Source: Roseateles oligotrophus
GTDB taxonomy: Bacteria > Pseudomonadota > Gammaproteobacteria > Burkholderiales > Burkholderiaceae_C
Assembly: GCF_014204525.1 (NCBI RefSeq)
Contig: NZ_JACHLP010000012.1
Span: 105,401-169,400 of the forward strand
Length of the DNA stretch: 64,000 bases
Direction: 5' to 3'
Shown here: piece by piece, positions 19,874 through 30,045 of the stretch
How the letters are laid out: every line of letters starts with the position of its first letter
How positions within the stretch are numbered: the stretch's first letter is position 1
The notes under the pieces: generated by a model
Seen by the model: the letters and a program-made list of their open reading frames with translations, nothing else
Database searches by the model: none
Told to the model about the DNA's origin: nothing
Program-made: the position numbers and the translations under genes

Positions 19874-22800
19874 ATGTCCGAAGGTCTGATCCGCATCCGC
19901 GGTGCCCGCCAACACAATCTCAAGAACCTTGATCTGGATCTGCACACGGGCGAGTTGACCGTGGTCACCGGCCCCAGCGGCTCGGGCAAGTCCAGTCTGG
20001 TGTTCGACACCTTGTACGCCGAGGGCCAGCGCCGCTATGTGGAGACCTTCTCCGCCTATGCCCGCCAGTTCCTGGACCGCATGGACAGGCCGGCCGTGGA
20101 CAAGGTGGAGGGCGTCCCGCCCGCCATCGCCATCGACCAGACCAATCCGGTGCGCACCTCGCGCTCCACCGTGGGCACGATGACGGAGCTGAACGACCAC
20201 CTCAAGCTGCTCTACGCCCGCGCCGCCGAGCTGTTCGACCGCAAGACCGCCGCCCCGGTGCGCCACGACACGGCGCAAAGCATTTACGCCGAGCTGCTGG
20301 CCCGCACGGCCGCCGCCAACCCTCGCCTGGCCCTGACCTTCCCGGTCGAGCTGCCCGGCAACACCTCGGCCGAGCAGGTGGAGCAGTGGCTGTCGGCTTC
20401 CGGGTTTACCCGGATTCAAGCCCAGCGCGAAGTGGCCACGCCCAGCGGGCCGCACAAGCTTCTGGATGTCGTCGCTGATCGATTGCGCCTGCAGGGCGCC
20501 GACAAGCAGCGGGTGATGGAGGCCATCGAGTTATGCCTCAAGCGCGGCGGCGGGCGCTTCAATGTTTACGTCTTGGACCATGAAGAGGGGGGTGAGCCGG
20601 CCATGTGGCGCTACTCCACCGGCCTGCATTGCCCGGAAAGCGATCTGCGCTACCAGGACCCGCAGCCGCCGCTGTTCTCCTTCAACTCCAGCCTGGGCGC
20701 TTGCGAAACCTGCCGGGGTTTTGGCCGCGTCATCGGGGTGGACCTGGGCCTGGTGATCCCGGACGAGCGCAAGACCTTGCGCAACGGCGCCGTCAAGACC
20801 CTCAGCACCCCGGCCTGGAAGGACAGCTTCGAGGACTTGCTGCGTTATGCGGGCGATGCCGGCATCCCGCGCGACACCGCCTGGAACCAGCTCTCCCAGG
20901 CCCAGCGCGACTGGGTCATCAATGGCTCGCCCAACTGGACCGGCAACTGGAACAAGCAGTGGTACGGCATCAAACGCTTCTTCGAATACTTGGAGAGCAA
21001 GGCCTACAAGATGCACATCCGCGTGCTCTTGTCCAAATACCGCAGCTACACCCCCTGCAGCGCCTGTGGCGGTGCGCGGTTGAAGACCGAGGCCTTGCTG
21101 TGGCGGGTGGGCTCCAAGGCCCTGGCCGATGCCGTGCTGCCGCCCGAGCAGCGCTGCATGCCCATGGGCGTGGACTGGACGCCGGCCCAGCTGCAGGCCT
21201 TGCCCGGCCTGGCCCTGCACGATTTGATGCAACTGCCCCTGCACCGCCTGCGCCGCTTTGTCGACGAGCTGCAACTGCCCAGCGGCCTGCTGGACGAGGC
21301 GCTCAAGCTCTTGCTGGACGAGATCCGCAAGCGCCTCAAATACCTCTGCGATGTGGGCATCGCCTACCTGACCCTGGACCGCCAGAGCCGCACGCTGAGC
21401 GGCGGCGAGGTGCAGCGCATCAACCTGACCACGGCCCTGGGCACCTCCCTGGTCAACACCTTGTTCGTGCTGGATGAGCCCAGCATAGGCCTGCACCCGC
21501 GCGATATGCAGCGCATCGTCGAGGCCATGCAGCGCCTGCGCGATGCCGGCAACACCCTGGTGGTGGTGGAGCACGACCCGGCCGTGATGCTGGCGGCCGA
21601 CCGCCTGATCGATATGGGCCCCGGCCCGGGCGAGCGTGGCGGCCAGATCGTCTTCGACGGCAGGCCCGAGGCGATCCGCGCGGCCGACACCTTGACCGGT
21701 GCCTATCTGGGCGCGCGCAAGCATGTGGGCATGGGCTTGAAGCGGCCGGTCGACGGCAGCACGCCCAAGCTCATCCTGGCGGGCGTGCGCGAACACAATC
21801 TGCGCAATGTCACGGTGGAGTTCCCGCTGCAGCGCATGGTGGTGGTGACGGGCGTCTCGGGCTCGGGCAAGAGCACGCTGATGCAGGACGTTCTGTACCC
21901 GGCCCTGGCCCGCCATTTCGGCGCGGCCAGCGAGGCGCCCGGCCAGCATGAGGGCCTGCTGGGCGCCGACTGGTTGGCCGACGCGGTGTTTGTCGATCAA
22001 TCGCCGATCGGTAAAACAGCGCGCTCCAACCCGGCCAGCTATGTGGGCGCCTTCGACGAGATCCGCAAGCTGCTGGCCGCCGCGCCGCTGGCGGCCGAGC
22101 GCAGCTACACCGCCGGGCATTTCTCCTTCAATGCCGGCGACGGCCGCTGCCCGACCTGCGGCGGCTCGGGCTTCGAGCATGTGGAGATGCAATTCCTCTC
22201 CGACGTCTATCTGCGCTGCCCGGACTGCGATGGCCGGCGCTTCCGCGCCGAGATGCTGGACGTCAAGCTGAACCTGGGCGGCCGCGAGCTGAGCGTGGCC
22301 GACATCCTGGAGTTGACGGTCAGCGAGGCCGTGGCCTTGTTCAAGGAGCAGCGCGAGGTCGTGTCCAAGCTGCAACCCATCGTCGATGTGGGCCTGGAGT
22401 ATCTGAAGTTGGGCCAGCCGGTGCCCACGCTGTCCGGCGGCGAGGCGCAGCGCCTCAAGCTGGCCGGCTTTTTGGCCGAGGCCGCCAGCAAGCCACGCCA
22501 GGCCCTGGCCAAAAAGGGCACGCTCTTCCTCTTCGACGAGCCCACCACCGGCCTGCACTTCGACGACATCGCCAAGCTGATGCGCGCCCTGCGCAAGCTG
22601 CTGGGCGCCGGCCACTCACTGATCGTCATCGAACATAACCTCGATGTGATACGGGCGGCGGACTGGTTGATCGACCTCGGCCCCGAGGGCGGCGAGCAGG
22701 GTGGCGAGATCGTCTGCCAGGGCACGCCCGAGCAGGTGAAGGAGCATGCCCGCTCGCACACGGCCCTGGCCTTGCGCGAGTATTCCGAGCAGATGGACAG

Positions 22801-25522
22801 GCCGGCGTTGAAGGTGGAGGAAGGTCGGCCGCTGCAGAGCCTGCTGCGGGCGCGCCGCCAGGCCGAGGAGAACATCCGCATCGTCAATGCGCGCGAACAT
22901 AACCTGAAGTCCGTGGATGTCAGCATCCCGCGCGGCAAGTTCAATGTGATCACCGGGGTTTCGGGCTCGGGCAAGTCCACGCTGGCCTTTGACATCTTGT
23001 TCAACGAGGGTCAGCGCCGTTATCTGGAGTCGCTCAACGCCTATGCCCGCTCCATCGTGCAGCCGGCGGGCCGGCCCGAGGTGGACGCCGTCTGGGGCAT
23101 ACCGCCCACGGTGGCGATCGAGCAGCGGCTCAGCCGTGGCGGGCGCAAGAGCACGGTGGCCACGACCACCGAGGTCTGGCACTTTCTGCGCCTGCTGTAT
23201 GTGAAGTTAGGCGTGCAGCACTGCATGCACGACGGCACGCCGGTGCGGCCGCAAAGCGTGGAGTCCATCGCCGCCCAGCTGATGCGGGATCACAAGGGCC
23301 AGCATGTGGGCCTGCTGGCGCCGCTCGTCGTCAACCGCAAGGGCCTCTACACCGACCTGGCCAAATGGGCCAAGGCGCGCGGCTACACCCATCTGCGGGT
23401 GGATGGCGAATTCCTGCCCACCGCCCCCTGGCCGCGCCTGGACCGCTTCAAGGAGCACACGCTGGAGCTGCCGGTGGGTGATCTGCTGATTTCGCTGGAC
23501 AAGGAGGCCGAGCTGCGCGAGCTGCTGGCCCGTGCCCTGGACCTGGGCAAGGGCGTGCTGCACCTGCTGGCGCCGCTGGACGGCCTGAAGGCCGCGCAGG
23601 CGGCGGGCCAGAGCACGGCAGGGTTGGGCACGGTCAAGGTCTTCTCCACCAAGCGGGCCTGTCCGACTTGCGGCACCAGCTATGGCGAGCTGGACCCGCG
23701 CATGTTCAGCTACAACTCCAAGCATGGCTGGTGCACCAGCTGCGTGGGCACGGGCTTGGCCCTGACGCGCGAGCAGCGCAAGGCCTTGGATGACTCCGCC
23801 CCCGACAAGGACAACAAGGGCAGGGAGCAGAGCTTTGCGGGCGAGGAGGCCGAGGTCGAAGGCCTGCTGGACCAGGCCTGCCCGGACTGCCAGGGCGCGC
23901 GCCTGAATCCGGCCGCCCGTGCCGTTACTTTTGAAGCGCAAGCCATCAGCACGGTGGCCGGCTGGAGCGTGGCCGAGGCGCGGGCCTGGGTGCAGAGCCT
24001 GCAGCTGCAGGGGCGCGATGCCGACATCGCCCGCGATGTGCTCAGCGAGATCCGCGGCCGGCTGGAGTTTCTGGAAGAAGTCGGCCTGGGCTATCTGACC
24101 CTGGACCGCGCCGCACCCACCTTGTCGGGTGGCGAGGCCCAGCGCATACGCCTGGCCGCGCAGTTGGGCAGCAATCTGCAAGGGGTCTGCTACATCCTGG
24201 ACGAGCCCACCATCGGCCTGCATCCGCGCGACAACCAGATTCTGTTGAAGGCCTTGTCCACCCTCAGCGACAAGGGCAATACCCTGGTCGTGGTGGAGCA
24301 TGACGAGGACACGATACGCCGCGCCGACCACATCATCGACATCGGCCCCGGCGCCGGCAAGCGCGGTGGCCAGGTGGTGGCCCAGGGCTCGGCGGCCGAG
24401 CTGGCCTTGGTGGCGGATTCGGTCACCGGCCGCTTCCTGGCTCAGCCCCTGATCCACCCCCTGCAGGCGCGCCGCGAGATGCTGGCCGATGCGCCCCGTC
24501 TGCGGGTGCTGGAGGCGACGCTGCACAATCTGCGCCAGGTCACGGTGGACGTGCCCCTGCACCGCCTGGTGGCCATCACCGGCGTGTCGGGCAGCGGCAA
24601 GAGCACGCTGGCCCGCGATGTGCTGTTGGGCAATATGGCCCAGGCCGTGCCGCTGCGCAAAGCGCCCAATCCCTGGAAGGGCTGTGCCGGCATCGAGGGT
24701 CATGAATTGGTGGACCGCGTGCTGGAGGTGGACCAGACCCCCATCGGCAAGACGCCGCGCTCCTGCCCCGCCACCTATATCGGCTTTTGGGATGCCATCC
24801 GCAAGCTGTTTGCCGAGACCCTGGAGTCCAAGGCGCGCGGCTATGCGCCGGCGCGCTTCAGCTTCAACACCGGCGAGGGCCGCTGCCCGGGCTGCGAGGG
24901 CCAGGGCATGCGCACCATCGCGATGAGTTTTCTGCCCGATGTGAAGGTCTTGTGCGAGCAATGCCATGGCCAGCGTTTCAACCCCGAGACCCTGGGCGTC
25001 AGCTGGCGCGGCAAAAGCATAGGCGATGTGCTGGCCATGGAGGTGGACGAGGCGGTCGAGTTCTTCGCCGCCATGCCGGCCATCCACCACCCCATCAAGC
25101 TCTTGCAGGATGTGGGCCTGGGCTATCTGACCCTGGGCCAGCCCTCGCCCACGCTGTCGGGCGGCGAGGCCCAGCGCATCAAGCTGGTGTCCGAGCTGGT
25201 CAAGGTGCGTGACGAGGTCGGCCGCCGTGGCCAGAAGGCGCCGCACACGCTCTACGTGCTGGACGAGCCCACGGTGGGCCTGCATATGGCCGATGTGGAG
25301 CGCCTGATCCGCGTGCTGCACCGCCTGGTGGCGGGCGGGCATTCGGTGGTGGTGATCGAGCACGACCTCGACGTCATCGCCGAGGCCGACTGGGTCATAG
25401 ACCTGGGGCCCGAGGGCGGCACGGCGGGTGGCGCCGTGGTGGTGCAGGGCACGCCCGAGGCCGTGGTGGCCGCCGGCTCGCACACCGGCCTGGCCTTGCG
25501 GCCGGTGCTGAACCGGGTTTAG
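19874..25522 (+). CDS. uvrA: Tandem double-length UvrA (excinuclease ABC subunit A paralogue)
   Basis: 1882 aa, twice the usual UvrA (about 940). It consists of two complete UvrA units, about 1-985 and 999-1882. Each has two ABC ATPase modules: four Walker A motifs (GPSGSGKSS, then three GVSGSGKST) and four LSGGE signatures with DEP Walker B. UvrB-interaction-like segments lie between Walker A and the first zinc region of each half. Zinc modules CPTCGG...CPDC, CPTCGT...CTSC and CPGCEG...CEQC are intact. The first module (about residues 250-285) keeps ACETCRG but has a single Cys in HCPESD, so it is degenerate. UvrA finds DNA lesions and loads UvrB. Fused UvrAs are known in this lineage, with a role distinct from canonical uvrA not established here. 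Confidence 0.92.
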   Translation: MSEGLIRIRGARQHNLKNLDLDLHTGELTVVTGPSGSGKSSLVFDTLYAEGQRRYVETFSAYARQFLDRMDRPAVDKVEGVPPAIAIDQTNPVRTSRSTVGTMTELNDHLKLLYARAAELFDRKTAAPVRHDTAQSIYAELLARTAAANPRLALTFPVELPGNTSAEQVEQWLSASGFTRIQAQREVATPSGPHKLLDVVADRLRLQGADKQRVMEAIELCLKRGGGRFNVYVLDHEEGGEPAMWRYSTGLHCPESDLRYQDPQPPLFSFNSSLGACETCRGFGRVIGVDLGLVIPDERKTLRNGAVKTLSTPAWKDSFEDLLRYAGDAGIPRDTAWNQLSQAQRDWVINGSPNWTGNWNKQWYGIKRFFEYLESKAYKMHIRVLLSKYRSYTPCSACGGARLKTEALLWRVGSKALADAVLPPEQRCMPMGVDWTPAQLQALPGLALHDLMQLPLHRLRRFVDELQLPSGLLDEALKLLLDEIRKRLKYLCDVGIAYLTLDRQSRTLSGGEVQRINLTTALGTSLVNTLFVLDEPSIGLHPRDMQRIVEAMQRLRDAGNTLVVVEHDPAVMLAADRLIDMGPGPGERGGQIVFDGRPEAIRAADTLTGAYLGARKHVGMGLKRPVDGSTPKLILAGVREHNLRNVTVEFPLQRMVVVTGVSGSGKSTLMQDVLYPALARHFGAASEAPGQHEGLLGADWLADAVFVDQSPIGKTARSNPASYVGAFDEIRKLLAAAPLAAERSYTAGHFSFNAGDGRCPTCGGSGFEHVEMQFLSDVYLRCPDCDGRRFRAEMLDVKLNLGGRELSVADILELTVSEAVALFKEQREVVSKLQPIVDVGLEYLKLGQPVPTLSGGEAQRLKLAGFLAEAASKPRQALAKKGTLFLFDEPTTGLHFDDIAKLMRALRKLLGAGHSLIVIEHNLDVIRAADWLIDLGPEGGEQGGEIVCQGTPEQVKEHARSHTALALREYSEQMDRPALKVEEGRPLQSLLRARRQAEENIRIVNAREHNLKSVDVSIPRGKFNVITGVSGSGKSTLAFDILFNEGQRRYLESLNAYARSIVQPAGRPEVDAVWGIPPTVAIEQRLSRGGRKSTVATTTEVWHFLRLLYVKLGVQHCMHDGTPVRPQSVESIAAQLMRDHKGQHVGLLAPLVVNRKGLYTDLAKWAKARGYTHLRVDGEFLPTAPWPRLDRFKEHTLELPVGDLLISLDKEAELRELLARALDLGKGVLHLLAPLDGLKAAQAAGQSTAGLGTVKVFSTKRACPTCGTSYGELDPRMFSYNSKHGWCTSCVGTGLALTREQRKALDDSAPDKDNKGREQSFAGEEAEVEGLLDQACPDCQGARLNPAARAVTFEAQAISTVAGWSVAEARAWVQSLQLQGRDADIARDVLSEIRGRLEFLEEVGLGYLTLDRAAPTLSGGEAQRIRLAAQLGSNLQGVCYILDEPTIGLHPRDNQILLKALSTLSDKGNTLVVVEHDEDTIRRADHIIDIGPGAGKRGGQVVAQGSAAELALVADSVTGRFLAQPLIHPLQARREMLADAPRLRVLEATLHNLRQVTVDVPLHRLVAITGVSGSGKSTLARDVLLGNMAQAVPLRKAPNPWKGCAGIEGHELVDRVLEVDQTPIGKTPRSCPATYIGFWDAIRKLFAETLESKARGYAPARFSFNTGEGRCPGCEGQGMRTIAMSFLPDVKVLCEQCHGQRFNPETLGVSWRGKSIGDVLAMEVDEAVEFFAAMPAIHHPIKLLQDVGLGYLTLGQPSPTLSGGEAQRIKLVSELVKVRDEVGRRGQKAPHTLYVLDEPTVGLHMADVERLIRVLHRLVAGGHSVVVIEHDLDVIAEADWVIDLGPEGGTAGGAVVVQGTPEAVVAAGSHTGLALRPVLNRV

Positions 25523-25947
25523 TCCCGGTCGTGTCCCCGACCATGGCCATGACCCTTGCCATGGCCGTGGCCTCGGTCATCGTCCCAATCATCGCGGCGG
25601 CCCTCGCGGCGCTCACCGTAGTTGCGCTGGTACCAGTCGTCGCGCACAAAATAGACCGGGCGGCCGCAGGCATCGTAGCGGCGGCAATGCTTGTCCCAGT
25701 GCTTCTCGTGGCCGGGCGGCACGCGCAGATAGAGCGGGGCGTAGGCGGGGCCGCGCACCTGCTGGACGATGACGGGCTGGGCGTAGATAAAGGCCGCGGG
25801 GGGTGGCGGGGCGCCGATATCGATGCGGCCGTAAAAGCCGGGCTGGCCCACGGTCACGGACACGCCCACATCGGCCGCCATGGCCTGGGCGCCTAACAGG
25901 CCCAGGGCCAGGCCGGCCAGCCATTGTTTGGTGTTTGAATGCTTCAT
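25519..25947 (-). CDS. Secreted hypothetical protein with His/Gly/Asp-rich tail
   Basis: 142 aa. The signal peptide has n-region KHSNTKQ, a hydrophobic core and AMAAD cleavage near residue 24. The mature part has VGQPGFYGRIDIG, RVPPGHEKHWDKHCRRYDACG and PVYFVRDDWYQRNYG, a pattern shared by unnamed small secreted proteins of Burkholderiales (recalled, not searched). The last 25 residues alternate His, Gly, Arg and Asp and could bind metal. It overlaps the end of the convergent uvrA gene by 4 bp. Function unknown. Confidence 0.8.
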   Translation of the reverse strand: MKHSNTKQWLAGLALGLLGAQAMAADVGVSVTVGQPGFYGRIDIGAPPPPAAFIYAQPVIVQQVRGPAYAPLYLRVPPGHEKHWDKHCRRYDACGRPVYFVRDDWYQRNYGERREGRRDDWDDDRGHGHGKGHGHGRGHDRD

Positions 25948-26084
25948 CAGAGGTCTCCAGGGAGGGGGGCAAGAACTTTGGTCTGACAGCCTAACGCCGC
26001 AGCGAAGCTCTTGGCCGACCGCACTTACCTTTGCTCACGCAATCGCGCGGGCAGCAAGATCTGCCCGCAGACCTGGAGCCTCAA

Positions 26085-26417
26085 TCAATGAAGGCGGCCT
26101 TTGTCTTTCTTGCCGTCCGGCGGCTGCTGGAAGTTTTTGGGCCGGTAGACATTGCCGTCCCAGCTGCCCTCGGGCTTGCTCTTGGCCCGGCGGATGGCGG
26201 CGGCGGCCTCTTCGGCGGCCGACTTCTCCACCTGCTTGCGGCGGCGCCATTGCCGGGCATCCTGTGCGCCATGGCGCAGGCGCTGCAGCAACTGGCGCAA
26301 GGCCGTGTTGACGCGTCTTTGCTTGGCGGGGCTCAGCAGCATGTGCAGGGCCATCCCCAGGCACACCAGCAGGGTCAGGGCGGCGAGCAGATGGCCAAAG
26401 GTATAGGTGGCTGGCAT
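26085..26417 (-). CDS. Small membrane-anchored hypothetical protein
   Basis: 110 aa with one N-terminal membrane segment (about residues 8-30, FGHLLAALTLLVCLGMALHMLL), followed by a basic helical cytoplasmic part (RRVNTALRQLLQRLRH, RRRKQVEKSAAEEAAAAIRRAK) and a Lys-rich tail. Not recognised. The ordered TM plus basic-helix layout and codon use favour a real gene. It is transcribed away from the S9 peptidase gene. Confidence 0.65.
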   Translation of the reverse strand: MPATYTFGHLLAALTLLVCLGMALHMLLSPAKQRRVNTALRQLLQRLRHGAQDARQWRRRKQVEKSAAEEAAAAIRRAKSKPEGSWDGNVYRPKNFQQPPDGKKDKGRLH

Positions 26418-26535
26418 AGAAGCTGGAGTTTAGGACAAGCCCGCTGGGCCGTCATTCATGACTAACGGCCAGGCGGCCGTCTATTCTTAAAATGCGCGCT
26501 TCCCTGATCGGGGTGAAGCAATAGGAGCGAGTGAA

Positions 26536-29277
26536 TTGGCTTACCAAGCAAAGAACGGAATCAACAAGACCAGCAAGCTGGCGCTCAGCTGCCTGACGGC
26601 AGCGCTGCTCGGCGCCTTTGCCATGGCCTCGGTGGCCCAGCAGGGCACGCCCACGCAAGCCACAACGAGCGCGGTGGCAGGCCAGGACCTGAGCCTGGAG
26701 CAGTTGTTCCGCGCCGAGTCTTACCGGGGCGAGAACGCCAAGGAGCCCAAGTTCAGCCGCAGCGGCCGCTACCTGGCATATCTGTGGAACCCCTTCGGCG
26801 AGCCCGGTACCGACCTCTATGTGCATGACACCAAGACGGGCAAGACCCAGCGCGTGACCTCGCGCGCCCTGATGGGCGCCTTCGACGCCCCCGAGGATCT
26901 GGAGCGCTTTGACAAAAAGCTGGCGCAAAAGCGCGCGGAGCTGGCCGAGCGCCAGGCCAAGGAAGAGGCGCAAGCCGCCTATCTGCAGGGCAAGAATGTG
27001 GACCTGGGCCAGTGGGAAGCCGCCGCCCTGGAGCGGGTGAAGAAGGAATTGGCCGAGAAAAAGGCCAAGGACGAAGCCCAGAAGGCCAAGGACAAGGCCG
27101 AGGCGGAAGCCGAGAAGGCCGCCATGGCCGCGCTGGAAGCCCGGCGTGCCGGCAAGCCTGTGCCTGCGGCCGCCGCGGCCTCTGCCGCCGCCAAGGCCGA
27201 GACCAAGCCCGAGAAGGACAAGGAGCTGTGGGAGCTGCGTGACGAGCTGAAGAAGAGCCTGGCCAAGAACAAGCTCAAGCCCGGTGACCTCTACCCCGGC
27301 GTGACGCAAATCGTCTGGGCAAACCAGAAGGACGAGCTGATCCTGCAATACCGCGGCAGCCTGTTCCGCTACAACGCTGCAGACGCCAATGCCAAGCTGC
27401 AGCCCCTGCTGGCCACCCAGCGTGATCTGCGCATCGTCGCCTACACACCCGATGACCAGGGCTATGTCTTCATGGACGACAAGCGCGTGCTGCGTGCCAA
27501 GCTGGCGCAAGCCGGTGTGCAGGTGCTGAACCGCGAACTGATCCACGCCGACGACGCCGAGAAGAAGTACCGCATCGACGCCACGACGCTGAGCGAAGAC
27601 GGCCGCTGGATGGCCTTGGTGGCGCGCGCCCCTCTGCTTGATCCCGAGGGCAAGCCCCTGCCCGAGGCCGAGGGCCGCAAGGTCGAAATCATGGATTACG
27701 CCGAGCGCTGGGCCAAGGCCAAGAAGGTGGACCGCGAGGTCTCCGACGACAAGCGCAAGCAAAAGCCGCTGGCAATCTATATCCGCCAGGTGCCCGCCGG
27801 CGATGCCGCGCCGCGCAAACAGGCGGAGCCCGTGTTCACCCAGGCCGGTGGCGACGGCTGGTTTGAGATCAGCCCCGTGGCCTGGGCGCGCGATGGCAGC
27901 CGCTACGCCTTTGCCACCTGGGAGCGCGAGAAGGAGCTGTTCCGCCTCTATGTGGGCCGTGCCGACGAGTCCGCCAAGCCCGAAATCGTGCTGGAGCGCC
28001 GTGGCGATCTGGGCCACGAGGTCGTCAATGTGATGGACCCCGAGTTCACCCCCGACGGCAAGCAGATCGTGCTGGCGCTGGACGATGCCGGCTACCGTCA
28101 ACCCTATGCCTGGGACATCGCGGCCCGCTCGCTGCGCCCCCTGCTGAAGGGCAATTTCGAGGCTCACAACGTGCTCGGCTTCACGCCCGACAGCAAGAGC
28201 CTCTTCGTCACCGCCAACAAGGGCGATTTCGCGGCCATGAATGTCTACCGCGTCAATCTGGCGGATGGCGGCATGCAGGCCCTGGGCCAGGCGGGCGATT
28301 ACCACCGCGGCGCCGTGGTCTCGCGCGACGGCCAATGGGCGGCGGCCAATGCCGGCCAGTGGTCGGCCCGGCCCGAGCTCAAGCTGCTGAAGGCTGACAA
28401 GGCCCAGCCCGAAGCCGCCAAGGTGCTGACCGACAGCCACGACAAGGCCTGGGCCAAGGTCGATGTGCTGCGCCCCGAGCGCTTCAGTTTCAAGAACCGC
28501 CATGGCGATGAGATCTCGGCCTTTGTCTTCAAGCCCAAGGGCTGGCAGGCGAGCGACCGCCGCCCGGCCGTGATGTATGTCTACGGCGGCCCCTTGAACG
28601 ACCGCCACACGGTGGAGGCCGACAGCTTCCAGCCCACGGCCTATGTCTTCGGCATGTATATGGCCGCCAAGCATGGCTATGTGACGGTGGCGGTGGACAC
28701 CCGCGGCCACTCCAACTACGGCCGCCGCTTCTCCGACGCCAACTGGGAGCAGGCCGGCCTGCCGCAGACCGAGGACCTGGAAGACGCTTACAAGCATGCC
28801 GTGGCCAACTTCGGCGTGGACCCGGCGCGTGTGGGCCTGAACGGCTGGAGCTTTGGCGGCTTCCAGACCCAGTACACCATGTTCAGCAAACCCGATCTGT
28901 TCGCCGCCGGCATCGCCGGCGCCGGCCCGACCGAATGGGAGAACTACAACAGCTGGTACAGCGGCCGCACCATCGGCAAGGTGGACCGAAGCAAGCCCAA
29001 TCTGCGTAAATACTCCTTGCTGCCCATGGCCAAGGGCTTGCGCAAGCCTTTGCTGCTGGTGCACGGCATGATGGACCCTAACGTCCTGTACCAGGACACG
29101 GTGAACGTCTACCGCGCCTTGCTGGAATCGGGCAAGGACGGCCTGGTCGATCTGTATCTGGACCCGGACGGCGAGCACGGCATGGGCGGCGCCGTCAAGG
29201 CCGTGGGTTGGCACCGCAAGTATGAGCAGTTCTGGTTGCAGCATCTGGGCACGGTGCAGGGCAAGGCTGCCAAGTAA
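26536..29277 (+). CDS. S9 family (prolyl oligopeptidase) peptidase with charged insertion
   Basis: 913 aa from a TTG start 7 nt after AGGAG; no ATG fits the signal peptide (LSCLTAALLGAFAMASVA, cleavage near residue 34). Periplasmic. An N-terminal beta-propeller-like region is followed by the C-terminal alpha/beta hydrolase domain with nucleophile in GWSFGGFQTQY near 773, the Asp region HGMMDPNVLYQD near 845 and His in DGEHGMGG near 878. Residues about 115-248 form an Ala/Lys/Glu-rich helical insertion (ELAEKKAKDEAQKAKDK), unusual for the family and probably coiled coil. Family role: cleavage of peptides, often after Pro or dipeptidyl release. A strong terminator follows. Confidence 0.88.
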   Translation: MAYQAKNGINKTSKLALSCLTAALLGAFAMASVAQQGTPTQATTSAVAGQDLSLEQLFRAESYRGENAKEPKFSRSGRYLAYLWNPFGEPGTDLYVHDTKTGKTQRVTSRALMGAFDAPEDLERFDKKLAQKRAELAERQAKEEAQAAYLQGKNVDLGQWEAAALERVKKELAEKKAKDEAQKAKDKAEAEAEKAAMAALEARRAGKPVPAAAAASAAAKAETKPEKDKELWELRDELKKSLAKNKLKPGDLYPGVTQIVWANQKDELILQYRGSLFRYNAADANAKLQPLLATQRDLRIVAYTPDDQGYVFMDDKRVLRAKLAQAGVQVLNRELIHADDAEKKYRIDATTLSEDGRWMALVARAPLLDPEGKPLPEAEGRKVEIMDYAERWAKAKKVDREVSDDKRKQKPLAIYIRQVPAGDAAPRKQAEPVFTQAGGDGWFEISPVAWARDGSRYAFATWEREKELFRLYVGRADESAKPEIVLERRGDLGHEVVNVMDPEFTPDGKQIVLALDDAGYRQPYAWDIAARSLRPLLKGNFEAHNVLGFTPDSKSLFVTANKGDFAAMNVYRVNLADGGMQALGQAGDYHRGAVVSRDGQWAAANAGQWSARPELKLLKADKAQPEAAKVLTDSHDKAWAKVDVLRPERFSFKNRHGDEISAFVFKPKGWQASDRRPAVMYVYGGPLNDRHTVEADSFQPTAYVFGMYMAAKHGYVTVAVDTRGHSNYGRRFSDANWEQAGLPQTEDLEDAYKHAVANFGVDPARVGLNGWSFGGFQTQYTMFSKPDLFAAGIAGAGPTEWENYNSWYSGRTIGKVDRSKPNLRKYSLLPMAKGLRKPLLLVHGMMDPNVLYQDTVNVYRALLESGKDGLVDLYLDPDGEHGMGGAVKAVGWHRKYEQFWLQHLGTVQGKAAK

Positions 29278-29320
29278 GGGCTGGAGATTGATTGCGCCTG
29301 GTTTGTGAGGTGCAGATGTG

Positions 29321-29350
29321 AAAAAGGCGAGTCGGGAGACTCGCCTTTTT
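29321..29350 (+). terminator. Rho-independent terminator after S9 peptidase gene
   Basis: Perfect 13-bp inverted repeat (29321-29333 with 29338-29350), loop GGGA, GC core GGCGAGTC, ending in TTTTT. It lies 44 bp after the peptidase stop. The A-run on the other arm would allow it to serve the minus strand too. Confidence 0.85.
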
Positions 29351-29433
29351 GTATCCGTCGGCGTGAATGCGGCGTGGTGATCTCTCCTTGAGTTACCGGG
29401 CTAGGCGCGCTTGTTTCAAGTCGCTGATTGGCT

Positions 29434-30012
29434 CTATGGACGCTTGCTTTTGATGTCAGCAAGCTCAAATGATGGGTGGGCCATTGCAGCCGCTTGCGCT
29501 TGACTTGCGGCAGCAATGAGCAAGCGGGCTTGCTCGGCAGAGCCGGGACTTTGTGCTGGGATCAGGAGCTCCATCCACTCAAGTTTTACCGCACCGTAGT
29601 CCATGGGTTCTGCAAGTCGGAAGTACACCTTACCGAATCGTTGAGAGTGCACGCCTACCAGACTGACTCTCCGTAACCGCTCGACCCTTTTGCCGAGGGC
29701 CTGAATGCGCAGCGTTGCGAAATTCACCGTGGGTAGGGCCTCCACGCTTTGTACCTGGGACAGCGAGCCCAGCTCGGCAAGCATCGCATTGAGGCTGGCA
29801 ATGACAGTCCTGGCGTCTCCGTAGCTACCCGTGGGTTTGACGGGGAACTGAGTGGCGACGGCGGGAACCTCACCTCGCAGCAGTGCGAGGATCATTTGCT
29901 CGTGAATGGGTGGTCCTGGCGGCCGCCAATCGGCGGTGGCTGTGGATGCCGCCATGAGGCCGAGCAGCACAAGTTGCAGACGCTTCCGTACAGACAGGCT
30001 TAAAGCTTTCAT
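29434..30012 (-). CDS. Secreted hypothetical protein
   Basis: 192 aa with a signal peptide (KALSLSVRKRLQLVLLGLMAASTATA, cleavage near residue 27). The mature region has HEQMILALLRGEVPAV, a helical middle and an Ala/Gln-rich C-terminus (AAASQAQAAAMAHPS). I do not recognise a domain. Lower GC at third positions than its neighbours hints at a different origin, but this is weak. It is the last gene of a minus-strand run with the M48 protease gene upstream, 33 bp away. Confidence 0.7.
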   Translation of the reverse strand: MKALSLSVRKRLQLVLLGLMAASTATADWRPPGPPIHEQMILALLRGEVPAVATQFPVKPTGSYGDARTVIASLNAMLAELGSLSQVQSVEALPTVNFATLRIQALGKRVERLRRVSLVGVHSQRFGKVYFRLAEPMDYGAVKLEWMELLIPAQSPGSAEQARLLIAAASQAQAAAMAHPSFELADIKSKRP

Positions 30013-30045
30013 GAGAATCGTTCTTGCCTAGCAGGTCTCAGCAAC

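Noticed and set aside
20531..25483. Long minus-strand open frames of 694 and 758 aa
   Set aside because: Antisense to the tandem UvrA; shadow frames.
26452..29244. 930-aa open frame on the minus strand
   Set aside because: Antisense to the S9 peptidase, which has a signal peptide and catalytic motifs; the antisense frame has none.
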